Of a DNA stretch of 64,000 bases, positions 7,857 to 17,310 are shown piece by piece. Below the pieces are notes generated by a model. That model worked only from the letters and a program-made list of their open reading frames with translations, had not been told where the DNA came from and made no database searches. The translations under genes and the position numbers were made by a program. The stretch is from Lientehia sp934351765 (GTDB lineage: Bacteria; Bacillota; Clostridia; Lachnospirales; Lachnospiraceae). The DNA lies in the NCBI RefSeq assembly GCF_052118925.1, contig NZ_JBQKGG010000010.1:26091-90090 (forward strand), read 5' to 3'. How positions within the stretch are numbered: the stretch's first letter is position 1; each line of letters starts with the position of its first letter.

Positions 7857-9675
7857 TTATGCCGGAGGGCGACTGCTACAGCCTTTCGGCATGGGCGTAT
7901 GCGGATGCAGTCTCGGAAAAGGATTTTTATCTGGAGGCCCAGGTCTGCTACAGTAACGGGACGACAAGATCCCACCGGTTCGACTTTGCCCCTTATGTGA
8001 AGGGTTGGCAGTACGGCGGCGGGGGGGGGTCACCACCGATGACGGGGATGCGGGAACCCAAAACAGTTATTATGCCATCCATATCCGGATCGTTTATGAT
8101 GACCAGTGCAATGCGGCCTGGTTTGACGGGGTCCAGCTCACGAAGGATGAAGGAGAGACTTACGTCTACGACAATGACGGGAACCTGACGGATGTGAAGA
8201 GCGCGGCGGAACAGAGTAAGTTCCGGTATGACGGGAATGGAAACCTGTCGGGGATGGTGAGCCCGGACGGGACGGATTTTTCCTATACCTACGACAGCTG
8301 GAACAACCTGACGGAGGCAAAGAACTCGGACGGGGCCGTTTAACGGTTTTCCTATGACGCAGGCGGGAACCGGACGGAGGAACGGATCTATCCGTATACC
8401 ACGGGGACGCTCGGAGAGCCGGAAAAGACGATTTCCTACGGATACGGGGCTGAGGGCTGGAAGGATCAGCTGACAGAGTATGACGGCCAGACGATCACCT
8501 ATGATGCCATCGGAAATCCCATCGCCTACCGGGACAACATGATCTTTGGCTGGCAGCATGGCCGGGAACTGAAAAGCATTACGGTTACGGCAGGCTTGAA
8601 AACGACCACCTACACCTATGATGAAGACGGCTACCGGATGACAAAAGCGGATGAGAGCGGAGTGACCCGGTATTACCGGAACGGGACCACCCTGCTGACC
8701 CAGAAGAAGGGGAGCACGCGCCTGGACTTCTTCTATGATGCCAACGGCCTGCCGCTGGGTTTCAAGAAGAACGGAACCGTCTACTATTATATCCTGAACC
8801 TTCAGGGCGATGTTGTCGGAATCCTGGACAGCGAAGGAACCCAGGTGGTGAGCTACCGGTATGATTCCTGGGGAAAGCTCCTTTCCTGCACCGGGGAGAT
8901 GGCGGACAGTATAGGGGCAGTCAATCCCTTACGGTACCGCGGGTACTACTATGACAGCGAGAGCGGGCTGTACTACCTGAACAGCCGGTACTACGATCCG
9001 GAGACCGGACGGTTTTTGAATGCAGACTGGCAGATGGATGACAACGCCGGGCTGTTAAAAGGAAATCTGTATGCGTACTGCGCGAATAACCCGGTGAAGT
9101 ATCAGGATGAAGAAGGCGAAGGGTTACTGTTAGCTCTTGGAATTGGATTTATAGCAGGGGCTATTATATCGGGGCTAAATTCATGTGTCGTACAAGCAAA
9201 TACAACAGGCACAATTGATGGAAAACAAGTTGCGATAGATGCGATAACTGGAGGAGTATCAGGTTCATTAGCTGCAAGCGGGGTTGGATTAGTTGGACAG
9301 GTGATCGGAAATGCAGCCATTTCATTAGGTGCATATGGTTTGACTCAGTCCAAGAATAAAGAAAAAGTTACATTAGAGGGAGCATTGGAAAGTTTAGCTC
9401 TGGGAGCAACGGCTGGAATGATTGGAGGAAGTGGATTATATGATCAGAGCTTTCAGTCAAATGTAACACGTGTGACTTCTCGTTCCACAGCAAGGAGTAT
9501 TTGCAAAATAGCCGGAGTAATATCCAGAAGAACTATAATAAGAACGTCAATACAATCTATAAAAAATGCTGCGAATATGGCAATTGGACGATTTATAGCA
9601 GGCGCCGGATATGCTGCGGCAGCGAATGCGTTAGCGGCTATGGCAAAGAATAAACGAATAAGGAAAAAAAGATGA
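7857..9675 (+). pseudogene. Orphan RHS core fragment with a second C-terminal tip (CT2)
   Basis: This is a broken partial duplicate of the RHS gene. Positions 7857-8361 match about 4360-4870 and 8353-9027 match 5963-6631, joined at a shared TATGACGCA. That is equivalent to an in-frame 1,101-bp deletion between YD repeats. Other lesions are an 8-bp loss near 7867, a 9-G run at 8021-8029 that shifts the frame by +2, and a TAC-to-TAA stop at 8341-8343. From 8344 the frame is open to 9675. After RFLNAD the sequence turns into a new 215-residue tip: YCANNPVKYQDEEGEG, then a Gly/Ala-rich hydrophobic region (ALGIGFIAGAIISG) and a basic tail ending KNKRIRKKR. There is no credible start signal, so it is a silent cassette that could donate its tip by recombination. 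Confidence 0.8.
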
Positions 9676-10169
9676 TATACTATATTTATTATTTGAGTAT
9701 CGGAATTGGAATTTTCGGAGTTGTAAAAATGTTTTCAGATTATGTCTGGTTTAATAGGAAAGAAAAACAACCTGGGAATGTATATCCGGCGGGGGTTATA
9801 CAATTTTTGGGTGGATTGACTTCTGTAGGAACTCTTGTATTCGGATATAGTCTAAATGTAGCAATGGATGCGGCGTACCTGATTTTTTTAATAGTACCAT
9901 GTGCTTTTATGGCCATGTGCTTTATTTTGTATTCATCAAACATACGTGTCGTATACAAGGAAGAAGGCTTTCAATATCGCTCAATATGGGGAAGGCGATA
10001 TGTATTTCAGTATGAGGAGGTGTCGTTTGTAAAAATAGGTTCAGAAATACTTACCATTTATACAGACAAAAGGAAGATTAAGCTGAGATATGAGTTTCTT
10101 AGAAAATGTGATGGTTTTGTAAAAATACTAAAAAAGAAATGTTCTGGCAGGTATAAGACAATCTTTTAA
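9672..10169 (+). CDS. Membrane protein with PH-like domain, putative immunity for CT2
   Basis: The ATG overlaps the stop of the orphan tip (ATGA), the same arrangement as the first pair. The 165 residues show an N-terminal hydrophobic segment (about 4-20), two more around 45-90 (IQFLGGLTSVGTLVFGYS and AYLIFLIVPCAFMAMCFIL), then a soluble beta-rich tail (VVYKEEGFQYRSIWGRR, ILTIYTDKRKIKL) resembling bacterial PH-like domains. A membrane immunity protein would suit a tip whose visible part is hydrophobic and could act on membranes. The role is inferred from context. Confidence 0.55.
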   Translation: MIYYIYYLSIGIGIFGVVKMFSDYVWFNRKEKQPGNVYPAGVIQFLGGLTSVGTLVFGYSLNVAMDAAYLIFLIVPCAFMAMCFILYSSNIRVVYKEEGFQYRSIWGRRYVFQYEEVSFVKIGSEILTIYTDKRKIKLRYEFLRKCDGFVKILKKKCSGRYKTIF

Positions 10170-10232
10170 GATCGGTAAGCGAAAGATATCTGGCTGAGCC
10201 AATATCGCACGAAAATGAGCAGAATCTAACAG

Positions 10233-10269
10233 AAAAGCAGGGCTGTCAAATTTGATAGTCCTGCTTTTT
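10233..10269 (+). terminator. Terminator after the second immunity gene
   Basis: A stem of about 16 bp (AAAAGCAGGGCTGTCA paired with TGATAGTCCTGCTTTT, two G-U pairs) has a short AT loop and ends in a T-run. Confidence 0.85.
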
Positions 10270-10300
10270 CATTTCATAGGAAAGTTCGTCCTATGAAATG
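10270..10300 (+). repeat. Palindromic extragenic repeat, copy 1
   Basis: CATTTCATAGGA and TCCTATGAAATG form a perfect 12-bp inverted repeat around AAGTTCG. A near copy lies at 51383-51411, so this looks like a short interspersed palindromic unit of the genome. Confidence 0.6.
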
Positions 10301-10305
10301 AAAAA

Positions 10306-10395
10306 CGCTCCGCGTGGATCGCACTGCGGCGGAGCGGAAGATTGCCGCTTTGCAGCCCGCCGCAGGCGGCGAATCCTGCGAGCAGGATTCTTTTT
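10306..10395. repeat. GC-rich multi-hairpin element
   Basis: Three consecutive stems are visible: CGCTCCGC/GCGGAGCG (10306-10313 with 10329-10336), CCGCC/GGCGG around 10358-10370, and GAATCCTGC/GCAGGATTC (10371-10390) followed by TTTTT. With the palindrome just upstream it fills most of the gap between the immunity gene and the convergent protease gene. The last stem can terminate rightward transcription. Confidence 0.5.
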
Positions 10396-10414
10396 CAGAA
10401 AACCAGAAGTACGA

Positions 10415-11272
10415 TCAGTCTGTTTTTTCAATTTTCCCCACTTCCTTTATCTTATGATAGCTCCATGCGCACAGGATTCCGGACAGGCCAAGAACGGGCA
10501 TGGAGATGATGAGCCGTTCTCTGGAGAGGTCGGTGAGCAGGAAGAAGGAGGTTATGTTGGCGCAGATATGGAACAGGATACAGGCATGGAGAGAACGGTA
10601 CAGTTCGGCGGTGTGGGCCAGAAGAAGTCCCATGCAGAAGCCATAAAGGCTCTGAGAGACATCGCCGTGGAACAGGCCGAAGGCAGCGGCGCTTAAAAGG
10701 GCAGCGCCGGGGAAGCCAAACTCCCGGCGGAGCAGGAAAAATCCGTAGCCGCGGAACACCAGCTCCTCGATGAGCGGCGTGATGAGACAGGTCACCAGGG
10801 CGCCAAGGAGAACACTTGACTGCGCGGCGGTGGGCTCCAGGGTGGAGACAGTGGGGAACAGCTCCGGCAGCCGGGAAAAGGCAAGGAGCAGATTGAAAAA
10901 GACAGCGCCGGAAGCACCGAACAATGCCGGAAAAATATAGGAGCGCGCGGAAAATACCGGAGCCTTTCGGGAAAGTTCCGGAGCGGGATCATGATGCACA
11001 GAAGCCCCTGGATCGATGACCTTCGATGCAGAGGATTTCTTTTTTAAATAGAAATAGACGGGAAGCAGGATCAGACCGGAAACAGCTGCTGCGGTGCTTG
11101 TATAAAGAAGCGGCAGATTTCCCGAAAGAAACGGCTGGTGAGAAGCGGAAGCGAGCGCCTGAACAAGTGCGGCGCACACAAAAACAACCTGTTCGTAAAA
11201 AAAAACAGGAAGAACCAGAAAGCTCAGGAATGCAATGGCTTTCTTCATCAGTGACACTATGGAATTTGACAT
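10415..11272 (-). CDS. CPBP-family intramembrane metalloprotease (Abi/CAAX-like)
   Basis: This is a polytopic membrane protein of 285 residues. The three CPBP motifs are present in order: EELVFRGYGF (about residue 170), FGLFHGDVSQ (about 203) and HICAN (about 238). These supply the Glu and His residues proposed to bind the metal. The start at 11272 (MSNSIVSLMKK) is chosen because GGGGGT lies 7 bases upstream; an in-frame ATG at 11299 would put that site inside the coding region. The family includes Rce1-like prenyl proteases, bacteriocin self-immunity proteins and regulators; the substrate is unknown. It stands alone and is divergent from purL. Confidence 0.8.
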   Translation of the reverse strand: MSNSIVSLMKKAIAFLSFLVLPVFFYEQVVFVCAALVQALASASHQPFLSGNLPLLYTSTAAAVSGLILLPVYFYLKKKSSASKVIDPGASVHHDPAPELSRKAPVFSARSYIFPALFGASGAVFFNLLLAFSRLPELFPTVSTLEPTAAQSSVLLGALVTCLITPLIEELVFRGYGFFLLRREFGFPGAALLSAAAFGLFHGDVSQSLYGFCMGLLLAHTAELYRSLHACILFHICANITSFFLLTDLSRERLIISMPVLGLSGILCAWSYHKIKEVGKIEKTD

Positions 11273-11344
11273 AATAATACCCCCGGTTTTTTCTATCATA
11301 TCGGATGTGTACGGATCCTGTCAAGGAAAATCCGGGCAGTTCAA

Positions 11345-11373
11345 TTGACAGAAGGAGGAAAATGAAATATGAT
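11345..11373 (+). promoter_or_regulatory. purL promoter
   Basis: TTGACA (11345-11350), 17-bp spacer, TATGAT (11368-11373). It lies 52 bp before the purL ATG and rules out starts upstream of it. Confidence 0.75.
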
Positions 11374-11424
11374 AGTAGGGAAAATTATATCTGTATGTCA
11401 TACATAAAATCCATGGAGGTACTT

Positions 11425-14400
11425 ATGAGCGTAAGACGAATCTATGTGGAGAAGAAAAAGCCTTATGCAGTTCAGGCAAAGGAACTGAGGGAGGAGCTTT
11501 TAAGCTATCTTGGAATCAGTACGGTGACCGGCGTGCGCGTGCTGATCCGCTATGATATTGAAAATCTGTCTGATGAGACCTATGAAAAGTCCAAGGGCAC
11601 GATTTTTTCGGAGCCTCCCGTTGATATTCTCTATGAGGATGATTTTCAGCACAACCCGGAAGACACCGTGTTTTCCGTGGAATATCTGCCCGGCCAGTTC
11701 GACCAGAGAGCCGACTCCGCAGAGCAGTGCGTGAAGTTGCTTAATGAGAATGAGGAGCCGGTGATCCGGAGCGCGACTACCTATGTGATCGAGGGAACCA
11801 TGACGGCGGAGCAGAAGGAAGCGGTCAAGGAGCACTGCATTAACCCGGTGGACAGTCGTGAAGCATCGGCGGCTATTCCGGAGACACTGATCACAAAATT
11901 CGCGGAGCCTGCGGATGTAGCAGTGTTCGAGAATTTTGCGGAAATGCCGGAGGCGGAATTAAAGAAGCTGTATGATTCCTTAAATCTGGCGATGACCTTC
12001 AAGGATTTTCTGTATATTCAGGATTATTATAAGAATGAAGCGCACCGGGAGCCGACCATGACCGAGATCCGCGTGCTGGATACCTACTGGTCAGATCACT
12101 GCCGTCATACTACCTTCCAGACGGAGTTAAAGAATGTGACATTCACAGACGGCGATTACAAGGTGCCTATTGAGAAGACCTATGAGCAGTATGTGGAAGA
12201 CCGCAAAGAGATCTTTAAGGGACGTGACGACAAGTTTGTCTGCCTGATGGATCTGGCGCTCATGGCCATGAGAAAGCTGAAAAAGGAAGGAAAATTAGAC
12301 GACCAGGAGGAATCGGACGAGATCAACGCCTGCAGTATTGTGGTGCCGGTGGAGGTTGACGGCAAGGTTGAGGAATGGCTGGTGAACTTCAAGAATGAGA
12401 CCCACAACCACCCGACCGAGATCGAGCCGTTCGGCGGTGCGGCAACCTGCCTCGGCGGTGCGATCCGCGATCCCCTTTCAGGACGTACCTATGTATATCA
12501 GGCTATGCGTGTGACCGGTGCGGCAGATCCGACGGTTCCCGTATCGGAGACCATGAAGGGCAAGCTGCCCCAGAAAAAGCTGGTCCGCAGCGCAGCCCAT
12601 GGCTACAGCTCCTACGGCAACCAGATCGGTCTTGCTACGGGCTATGTAAAAGAAATTTATCACCCGAATTATGCGGCAAAGAGAATGGAGATCGGTGCGG
12701 TTATGGGCGCAGCACCCAGACGTGCCGTGATCCGCGAAAATTCCGATCCCGGTGATATCATTATCCTGCTGGGCGGACGGACAGGCCGTGACGGAATCGG
12801 CGGTGCGACCGGTTCCTCCAAGGTGCATACCGAGTCCTCCATCGAGACCTGCGGTGCGGAGGTACAGAAGGGTAATGCGCCCACCGAGCGGAAGATCCAG
12901 AGACTGTTCCGCCGGGAAGAAGTAAGCCACATGATCAAGAAGTGCAACGACTTTGGAGCAGGCGGCGTATCCGTTGCCATCGGTGAGCTGGCAGCCGGCC
13001 TGGAGATCGATCTGGATAAGGTGCCGAAGAAGTATGCCGGTCTGGACGGAACGGAGATTGCCATCTCCGAGTCCCAGGAGCGTATGGCCGTTGTTGTGGA
13101 TAAAAAGGATGTGGATCAGTTCCTGGCTTATGCCAATGAGGAAAATCTGGAGGCTGTTCCGGTTGCAGTTGTGACCGAGGAGCCGAGACTGAAAATGTTC
13201 TGGCGCGGCAGGACCATCGTGGACATCAGCCGTGCATTCCTGGATACAAACGGTGCGCATCAGGAGACGGATGTGGCTGTGACGGTGCCCGGAAAGAAGG
13301 GAAATCTCTTCGATAAAGAGTCGGTAAGCGATGTGAAGGCAAAGTGGCTGGAGACCATGAAGGATCTCAACGTATGCTCCCAGAAGGGCCTTGTGGAGAT
13401 GTTCGACAGCTCCATCGGCGCCGGTTCGGTTTACATGCCTTACGGCGGAAAGTATCAGATGACGGAGACCCAGGCCATGGTGGCGAAGCTTCCCGTTCTG
13501 AACGGAAAGACCGATGTGGTGACCATGATGAGCTACGGCTTTGATCCGTATCTGTCCTCCTGGAGCCCGTATCACGGGGCCGTTTATGCAGTGGTTTCTT
13601 CAGTGGCAAAGATCGTGGCCGCAGGCGGTGATTATAAGAAGATCCGTTTTACCTTCCAGGAGTATTTCCGGAGAATGACCGAGGATCCCACCCGCTGGGG
13701 CGAGCCCTTTGCGGCGCTTCTCGGCGCGTATAATGCACAGCTGGGCTTCGGGCTTCCGTCCATCGGCGGAAAGGACAGTATGTCCGGTTCCTTCAATGAA
13801 TTAGATGTACCTCCGACTCTCGTTTCCTTTGCTGTGGATGTGGCGAAGGAGCAGACGATTATCACACCGGAGTTAAAGAAGGCCGGAAACAAGCTGGTGC
13901 TGTTTGCCATTGAAAAGGATGAATACGATCTTCCGGTTTATGAGCAGCTTATGGATCAGTACGGAAAGATCTTCGCGGATATCAAGGCAGGAACCATTGT
14001 TTCTGCGTATGAGGTGGAGCGTCACGGAATCGCGGAGGCGGTATCCAAGATGGCGTTTGGTAACCGTATGGGCGTGAAGATCGAGCATAACATCGCTCCC
14101 GAAGATCTGTTTGCGGCAGGCTGGGGCAATGTGATCGCTGAGGTTCCTGCCGACAAGGTACAGAACCTGTCCGGCTGCTATACGGTAATCGGTGAAGTGA
14201 CCGATACTGGTGCCATTGAATATCAGAATATGAAGATTGATCTCATGGACGCGCAGGCGGCATGGGAGAAGCCTCTGGAGAAGGTATTCCCGACTTCCTC
14301 CGGCGTGGAGCAGACTCCGGTGACGGATAAGCTTTACAAGGCCGATCAGATTTATGTATGTAAACACAAGGTGGCAAAGCCTACCGTATTTATTCCGGTA

Positions 14401-15174
14401 TTTCCCGGAACCAACTGCGAGTATGACAGCGCCAGGGTCTTTGAAAAGGCTGGTGCAACTGTTATTACAAAGGTACTGAAAAACATCACGGCAGAGGATA
14501 TCCGTGATTCGGTGGAGATTTTCGAGAAGGCCATTGCCCAGTCACAGATCATCATGTTCCCCGGCGGCTTTTCCGCAGGTGATGAGCCGGAGGGCTCCGC
14601 GAAGTTCTTCGCGACGGCATTCCGCAATGCCCGCATGAAAGAAGCCGTGGAGAAGCTCTTAAATGAGCGGGACGGCCTCATGCTTGGTATTTGCAACGGC
14701 TTCCAGGCCCTGATCAAGCTTGGTCTTGTGCCTTACGGCGAGATCCGTCAGCAGACAGAGGATTCTCCGACCCTGACCTACAATACCATCGGCCGTCATG
14801 TATCCAAGATGGCATATACCAAGGTCGTGTCCAATAAGTCCCCCTGGCTGCAGCAGGCCAAGCTGGGAGGTGTGTACTGTACGCCGGTTTCCCACGGTGA
14901 GGGCCGCTTCGTAGCAAGCGAGGAATGGCTGAAGAAGCTGTTTGAGAACGGACAGGTAGCAACTCAGTACGTTGACCTGGACGGCAATCCCACCATGGAG
15001 GAGACCTGGAATCCCAACGGATCCTACCAGGCCATCGAGGGCATTACCAGCCCCGATGGAAGAATCTTCGGCAAGATGGCTCACATCGAACGCCAGGGCC
15101 AGTCCGTCGCCATCAATATCTGCGGCGAACAGGATCTGAAGGTATTCGAATCCGGCGTTGAATACTTTAAGTAA
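11425..15174 (+). CDS. purL: Phosphoribosylformylglycinamidine synthase, single-chain (PurL with fused glutaminase)
   Basis: This enzyme makes FGAM from FGAR, glutamine and ATP, step 4 of IMP synthesis, in the cytoplasm. The 1,249 residues fit the long fused type. The PurS-like N-terminus (MSVRRIYVEKKK) is followed by the linker/AIRS-like halves with LDTYWSDHCRHTTF, FKNETHNHPTEIEPFGGAAT and GGRTGRDGIGGATGSS. A C-terminal class I glutamine amidotransferase domain carries FPGTNCEYDSA, PGGFSAGDE, the nucleophile in LGICNGFQ, and SHGEGRF. The start is fixed by GGAGGT 5 bases before ATG 11425 and by the promoter at 11345. It stands alone rather than in a pur operon here. Confidence 0.97.
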   Translation: MSVRRIYVEKKKPYAVQAKELREELLSYLGISTVTGVRVLIRYDIENLSDETYEKSKGTIFSEPPVDILYEDDFQHNPEDTVFSVEYLPGQFDQRADSAEQCVKLLNENEEPVIRSATTYVIEGTMTAEQKEAVKEHCINPVDSREASAAIPETLITKFAEPADVAVFENFAEMPEAELKKLYDSLNLAMTFKDFLYIQDYYKNEAHREPTMTEIRVLDTYWSDHCRHTTFQTELKNVTFTDGDYKVPIEKTYEQYVEDRKEIFKGRDDKFVCLMDLALMAMRKLKKEGKLDDQEESDEINACSIVVPVEVDGKVEEWLVNFKNETHNHPTEIEPFGGAATCLGGAIRDPLSGRTYVYQAMRVTGAADPTVPVSETMKGKLPQKKLVRSAAHGYSSYGNQIGLATGYVKEIYHPNYAAKRMEIGAVMGAAPRRAVIRENSDPGDIIILLGGRTGRDGIGGATGSSKVHTESSIETCGAEVQKGNAPTERKIQRLFRREEVSHMIKKCNDFGAGGVSVAIGELAAGLEIDLDKVPKKYAGLDGTEIAISESQERMAVVVDKKDVDQFLAYANEENLEAVPVAVVTEEPRLKMFWRGRTIVDISRAFLDTNGAHQETDVAVTVPGKKGNLFDKESVSDVKAKWLETMKDLNVCSQKGLVEMFDSSIGAGSVYMPYGGKYQMTETQAMVAKLPVLNGKTDVVTMMSYGFDPYLSSWSPYHGAVYAVVSSVAKIVAAGGDYKKIRFTFQEYFRRMTEDPTRWGEPFAALLGAYNAQLGFGLPSIGGKDSMSGSFNELDVPPTLVSFAVDVAKEQTIITPELKKAGNKLVLFAIEKDEYDLPVYEQLMDQYGKIFADIKAGTIVSAYEVERHGIAEAVSKMAFGNRMGVKIEHNIAPEDLFAAGWGNVIAEVPADKVQNLSGCYTVIGEVTDTGAIEYQNMKIDLMDAQAAWEKPLEKVFPTSSGVEQTPVTDKLYKADQIYVCKHKVAKPTVFIPVFPGTNCEYDSARVFEKAGATVITKVLKNITAEDIRDSVEIFEKAIAQSQIIMFPGGFSAGDEPEGSAKFFATAFRNARMKEAVEKLLNERDGLMLGICNGFQALIKLGLVPYGEIRQQTEDSPTLTYNTIGRHVSKMAYTKVVSNKSPWLQQAKLGGVYCTPVSHGEGRFVASEEWLKKLFENGQVATQYVDLDGNPTMEETWNPNGSYQAIEGITSPDGRIFGKMAHIERQGQSVAINICGEQDLKVFESGVEYFK

Positions 15175-15185
15175 AAGTTCAAAAT

Positions 15186-15234
15186 AAACAATTCAGCACG
15201 CAGAAAACTAATTAAACAATTCTGCACGCAGAAA
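15186..15234 (+). repeat. 21-bp direct repeat downstream of purL
   Basis: AAACAATTCAGCACGCAGAAA and the same sequence with one A-to-T change sit 28 bp apart, just after the purL stop. The role is unknown; a local duplication is likely. Confidence 0.6.
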
Positions 15235-15291
15235 TACAGCCAGAACGTTAAGGGCAGATTTATCTGCCCGGAGCGGACTGGCTGTATTTTT
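15232..15291 (+). terminator. purL terminator
   Basis: A 12-bp outer stem (AAATACAGCCAG / CTGGCTGTATTT) encloses an inner GGGCAGA/TCTGCCC hairpin and ends in TTTTTA. Confidence 0.75.
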
Positions 15292-15438
15292 ATGGGCGGA
15301 ACGCCCGAAAGTCCCAGACAGGAGCCGAAGGCGGCAGGGCGAGCGGCGCGAGAACCACATAATCTGTTGGATTCCCGCATATACTCATGGAAGCGTTGTC
15401 ATTTCATGCATGGAAACTTATTCCGGTGAGGTGGGGAT

Positions 15439-16278
15439 ATGACGGTTTGGAATCAAAAAGGACATTCAGTTTCTTGGCTTATACGGATTTTTCAGGGAAT
15501 TCTGATCGGCATCGGCGCGGTGCTTCCGGGAATTTCCGGTGGTGTGTTATGTGTGATGTTTGGAATTTACCAGCCGGTCATGGAACTGCTTTCTGCTCCG
15601 AGGCATGCATTGAAAGTCCATGCGGGACTGCTCATTCCGGTCTGCATCGGAGGAGTCGCAGGATTTTTCGGGGTGTCAAAGATTCTTGGATTCTTCCTGA
15701 GCATATATGAAACCCAGTTGGTTTGTCTGTTTGTGGGGCTGATCATCGGAATGCTGCCGTCCTTATATCAGGAAGCGGTGGGAGCAGGGAAAAAGGTGAT
15801 AGCGGGAGAGTGGTTCAGTTTTGGAGCTGCATTTTTCGGGCTGTTGCTGCTTCTTGTCTGGCTGCGGACCGCGAATGCAGTGATCACGCCAAACTGGTTT
15901 TGGAATCTGTTCTGCGGTGTCTGTGCGGCGCTGAGTGTCATCGTCCCGGGGCTGAGCTTTTCCACGCTGCTTATGCCGCTGGGATTGTATCTGCCGTTTA
16001 TTGACGGAATCGGAAATTTCGATGGATCGATTCTGATTCCGGCCGGACTGGGGGCCGCAGCGACCGTGTTCGGTTTTTCCGGAGTTATTACAGAGCTGAT
16101 GAACCGCCATGAATCGCTATTCCGTTACGGAATTTTCGGAATTGTTCTGGCAGCGACACTCATGACCGTTCCGTATGAAGTATTTTTGGAAAGCATGAGC
16201 GCCGCACTGGTGAACGGAGGCTTTCTGGTGGCAGGAATCTTCGGCGGGCTGGTACTGGAGAAAATGAATCAGGTATGA
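15439..16278 (+). CDS. DUF368 membrane protein (PopT-type undecaprenyl-phosphate translocase candidate)
   Basis: This 279-residue protein has 7-9 hydrophobic helices. It shows the DUF368 signature near the N-terminus (GIGAVLPGISGGVLCVMFGIY) in two pieces, and a second, similar GLSFSTLLMPLGLYLPF motif around residue 175, consistent with the family's internal repeat. DUF368 members have been linked to recycling of undecaprenyl phosphate across the membrane for wall synthesis. That role is family knowledge, not shown by this sequence. GAGGTGGGG precedes ATG 15439. It ends exactly one base before the convergent esterase gene. Confidence 0.8.
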   Translation: MTVWNQKGHSVSWLIRIFQGILIGIGAVLPGISGGVLCVMFGIYQPVMELLSAPRHALKVHAGLLIPVCIGGVAGFFGVSKILGFFLSIYETQLVCLFVGLIIGMLPSLYQEAVGAGKKVIAGEWFSFGAAFFGLLLLLVWLRTANAVITPNWFWNLFCGVCAALSVIVPGLSFSTLLMPLGLYLPFIDGIGNFDGSILIPAGLGAAATVFGFSGVITELMNRHESLFRYGIFGIVLAATLMTVPYEVFLESMSAALVNGGFLVAGIFGGLVLEKMNQV

Positions 16279-17169
16279 TCAAATCTCATAAACCAGCCGG
16301 ATTTCGGACAGGATCTGTTTTACAGCCTTTTTAGCCTCAGGAAGAGCTTCCAGCATCCAGTCGTGGACCATACCGGGGTAGGTGTAGAGATGGTAGGGTA
16401 CGTGGGCGTTATGGAGCTTCTGGCGAAGCTGGAGTGCGTCGGCGTAGAGCATATCATTGTCGCCGGTCCAGATGGAAACAGGCGGCAGACCGCGCATGGG
16501 TCCGAACAGCGGGCTGACCCGCGGATCAGAAAGCGGCAGGCTGCCTGCATAGAGAAGCGCTGCTTCCCGTCCTCCGTCCGGTTCCAGAATGGGATCCCGG
16601 CGGGAAAGGACATTTTTTACCGGATTATCCCCGGTGGCATCGAGGAAGGGCGAGAGAAATAACAATTTTTTCGGAGCGGGAAGCCCCGCCTTCTTTGCGT
16701 TCTGGGCAACAGCCAGAGCCAGGTTGGCACCGGCGGAATCGCCCATGAGGATCACACCGCGGGGACAGCGACGGATCAGATCTTCATACAGGGTCATGCA
16801 GAACCGCAGGGTCTGGAGGCAGGTATGCTCCGGGATCAGGGGATAATCGGGAACAACCACCGGACAGGCGGTACCCTTTAAGATGGAATCGCAGAGCTTC
16901 CAGTGCTTTTTAATGAGGCTGGTCAAAAAAGCTCCGCCATGAAAATAAAGAACGCAGGGCGCATCGGCAGCCCTGGAAAAATCAAGATAGTAGACGGGAC
17001 GTTCCAGACAGGAATCTGCTTCGACCGTATATCTTTTACGGAAAGCTTCCGGCGGTGTCATGTAGCGGGGATCACCGTGATTGGAGCGGGAAAGCTGAGT
17101 CTTTAAATCATCCTTCGCGTTGGTACGAAGTTTATATTGATAGGAAAGGTTACTGAGAATGCTCGGCAT
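16279..17169 (-). CDS. Alpha/beta hydrolase (HSL-type esterase)
   Basis: This is a cytoplasmic hydrolase of 296 residues. The oxyanion-hole motif HGGAF (LYFHGGAFL), the nucleophile elbow GDSAG (ILMGDSAGANLA), the acid in WTGDNDMLYADA and the histidine in GMVHDW give a full catalytic triad of the hormone-sensitive-lipase class. Typical substrates are short-chain esters; the natural one is unknown. ATG 17169 is chosen over 17265 because AGAAGGGAG lies 9 bases upstream and homology-like sequence begins there. It abuts the DUF368 gene tail to tail. Confidence 0.85.
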   Translation of the reverse strand: MPSILSNLSYQYKLRTNAKDDLKTQLSRSNHGDPRYMTPPEAFRKRYTVEADSCLERPVYYLDFSRAADAPCVLYFHGGAFLTSLIKKHWKLCDSILKGTACPVVVPDYPLIPEHTCLQTLRFCMTLYEDLIRRCPRGVILMGDSAGANLALAVAQNAKKAGLPAPKKLLFLSPFLDATGDNPVKNVLSRRDPILEPDGGREAALLYAGSLPLSDPRVSPLFGPMRGLPPVSIWTGDNDMLYADALQLRQKLHNAHVPYHLYTYPGMVHDWMLEALPEAKKAVKQILSEIRLVYEI

Positions 17170-17310
17170 AAAAACAACTCCCTTCTGGAAATCTATTGTT
17201 TTGAATAATGCAACTTCGTATGGCACTGCTTGTAGTATAACACATAAATCTTCTCCTGTCCTCATATTCTTTAGGGGCGGCGATGGGCTGGCAGGGAGGA
17301 GGATACGGCT

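Noticed and set aside
12478..13575. 365-codon open frame on the minus strand within purL
   Set aside because: Antisense shadow of purL: the forward protein has all family motifs there.
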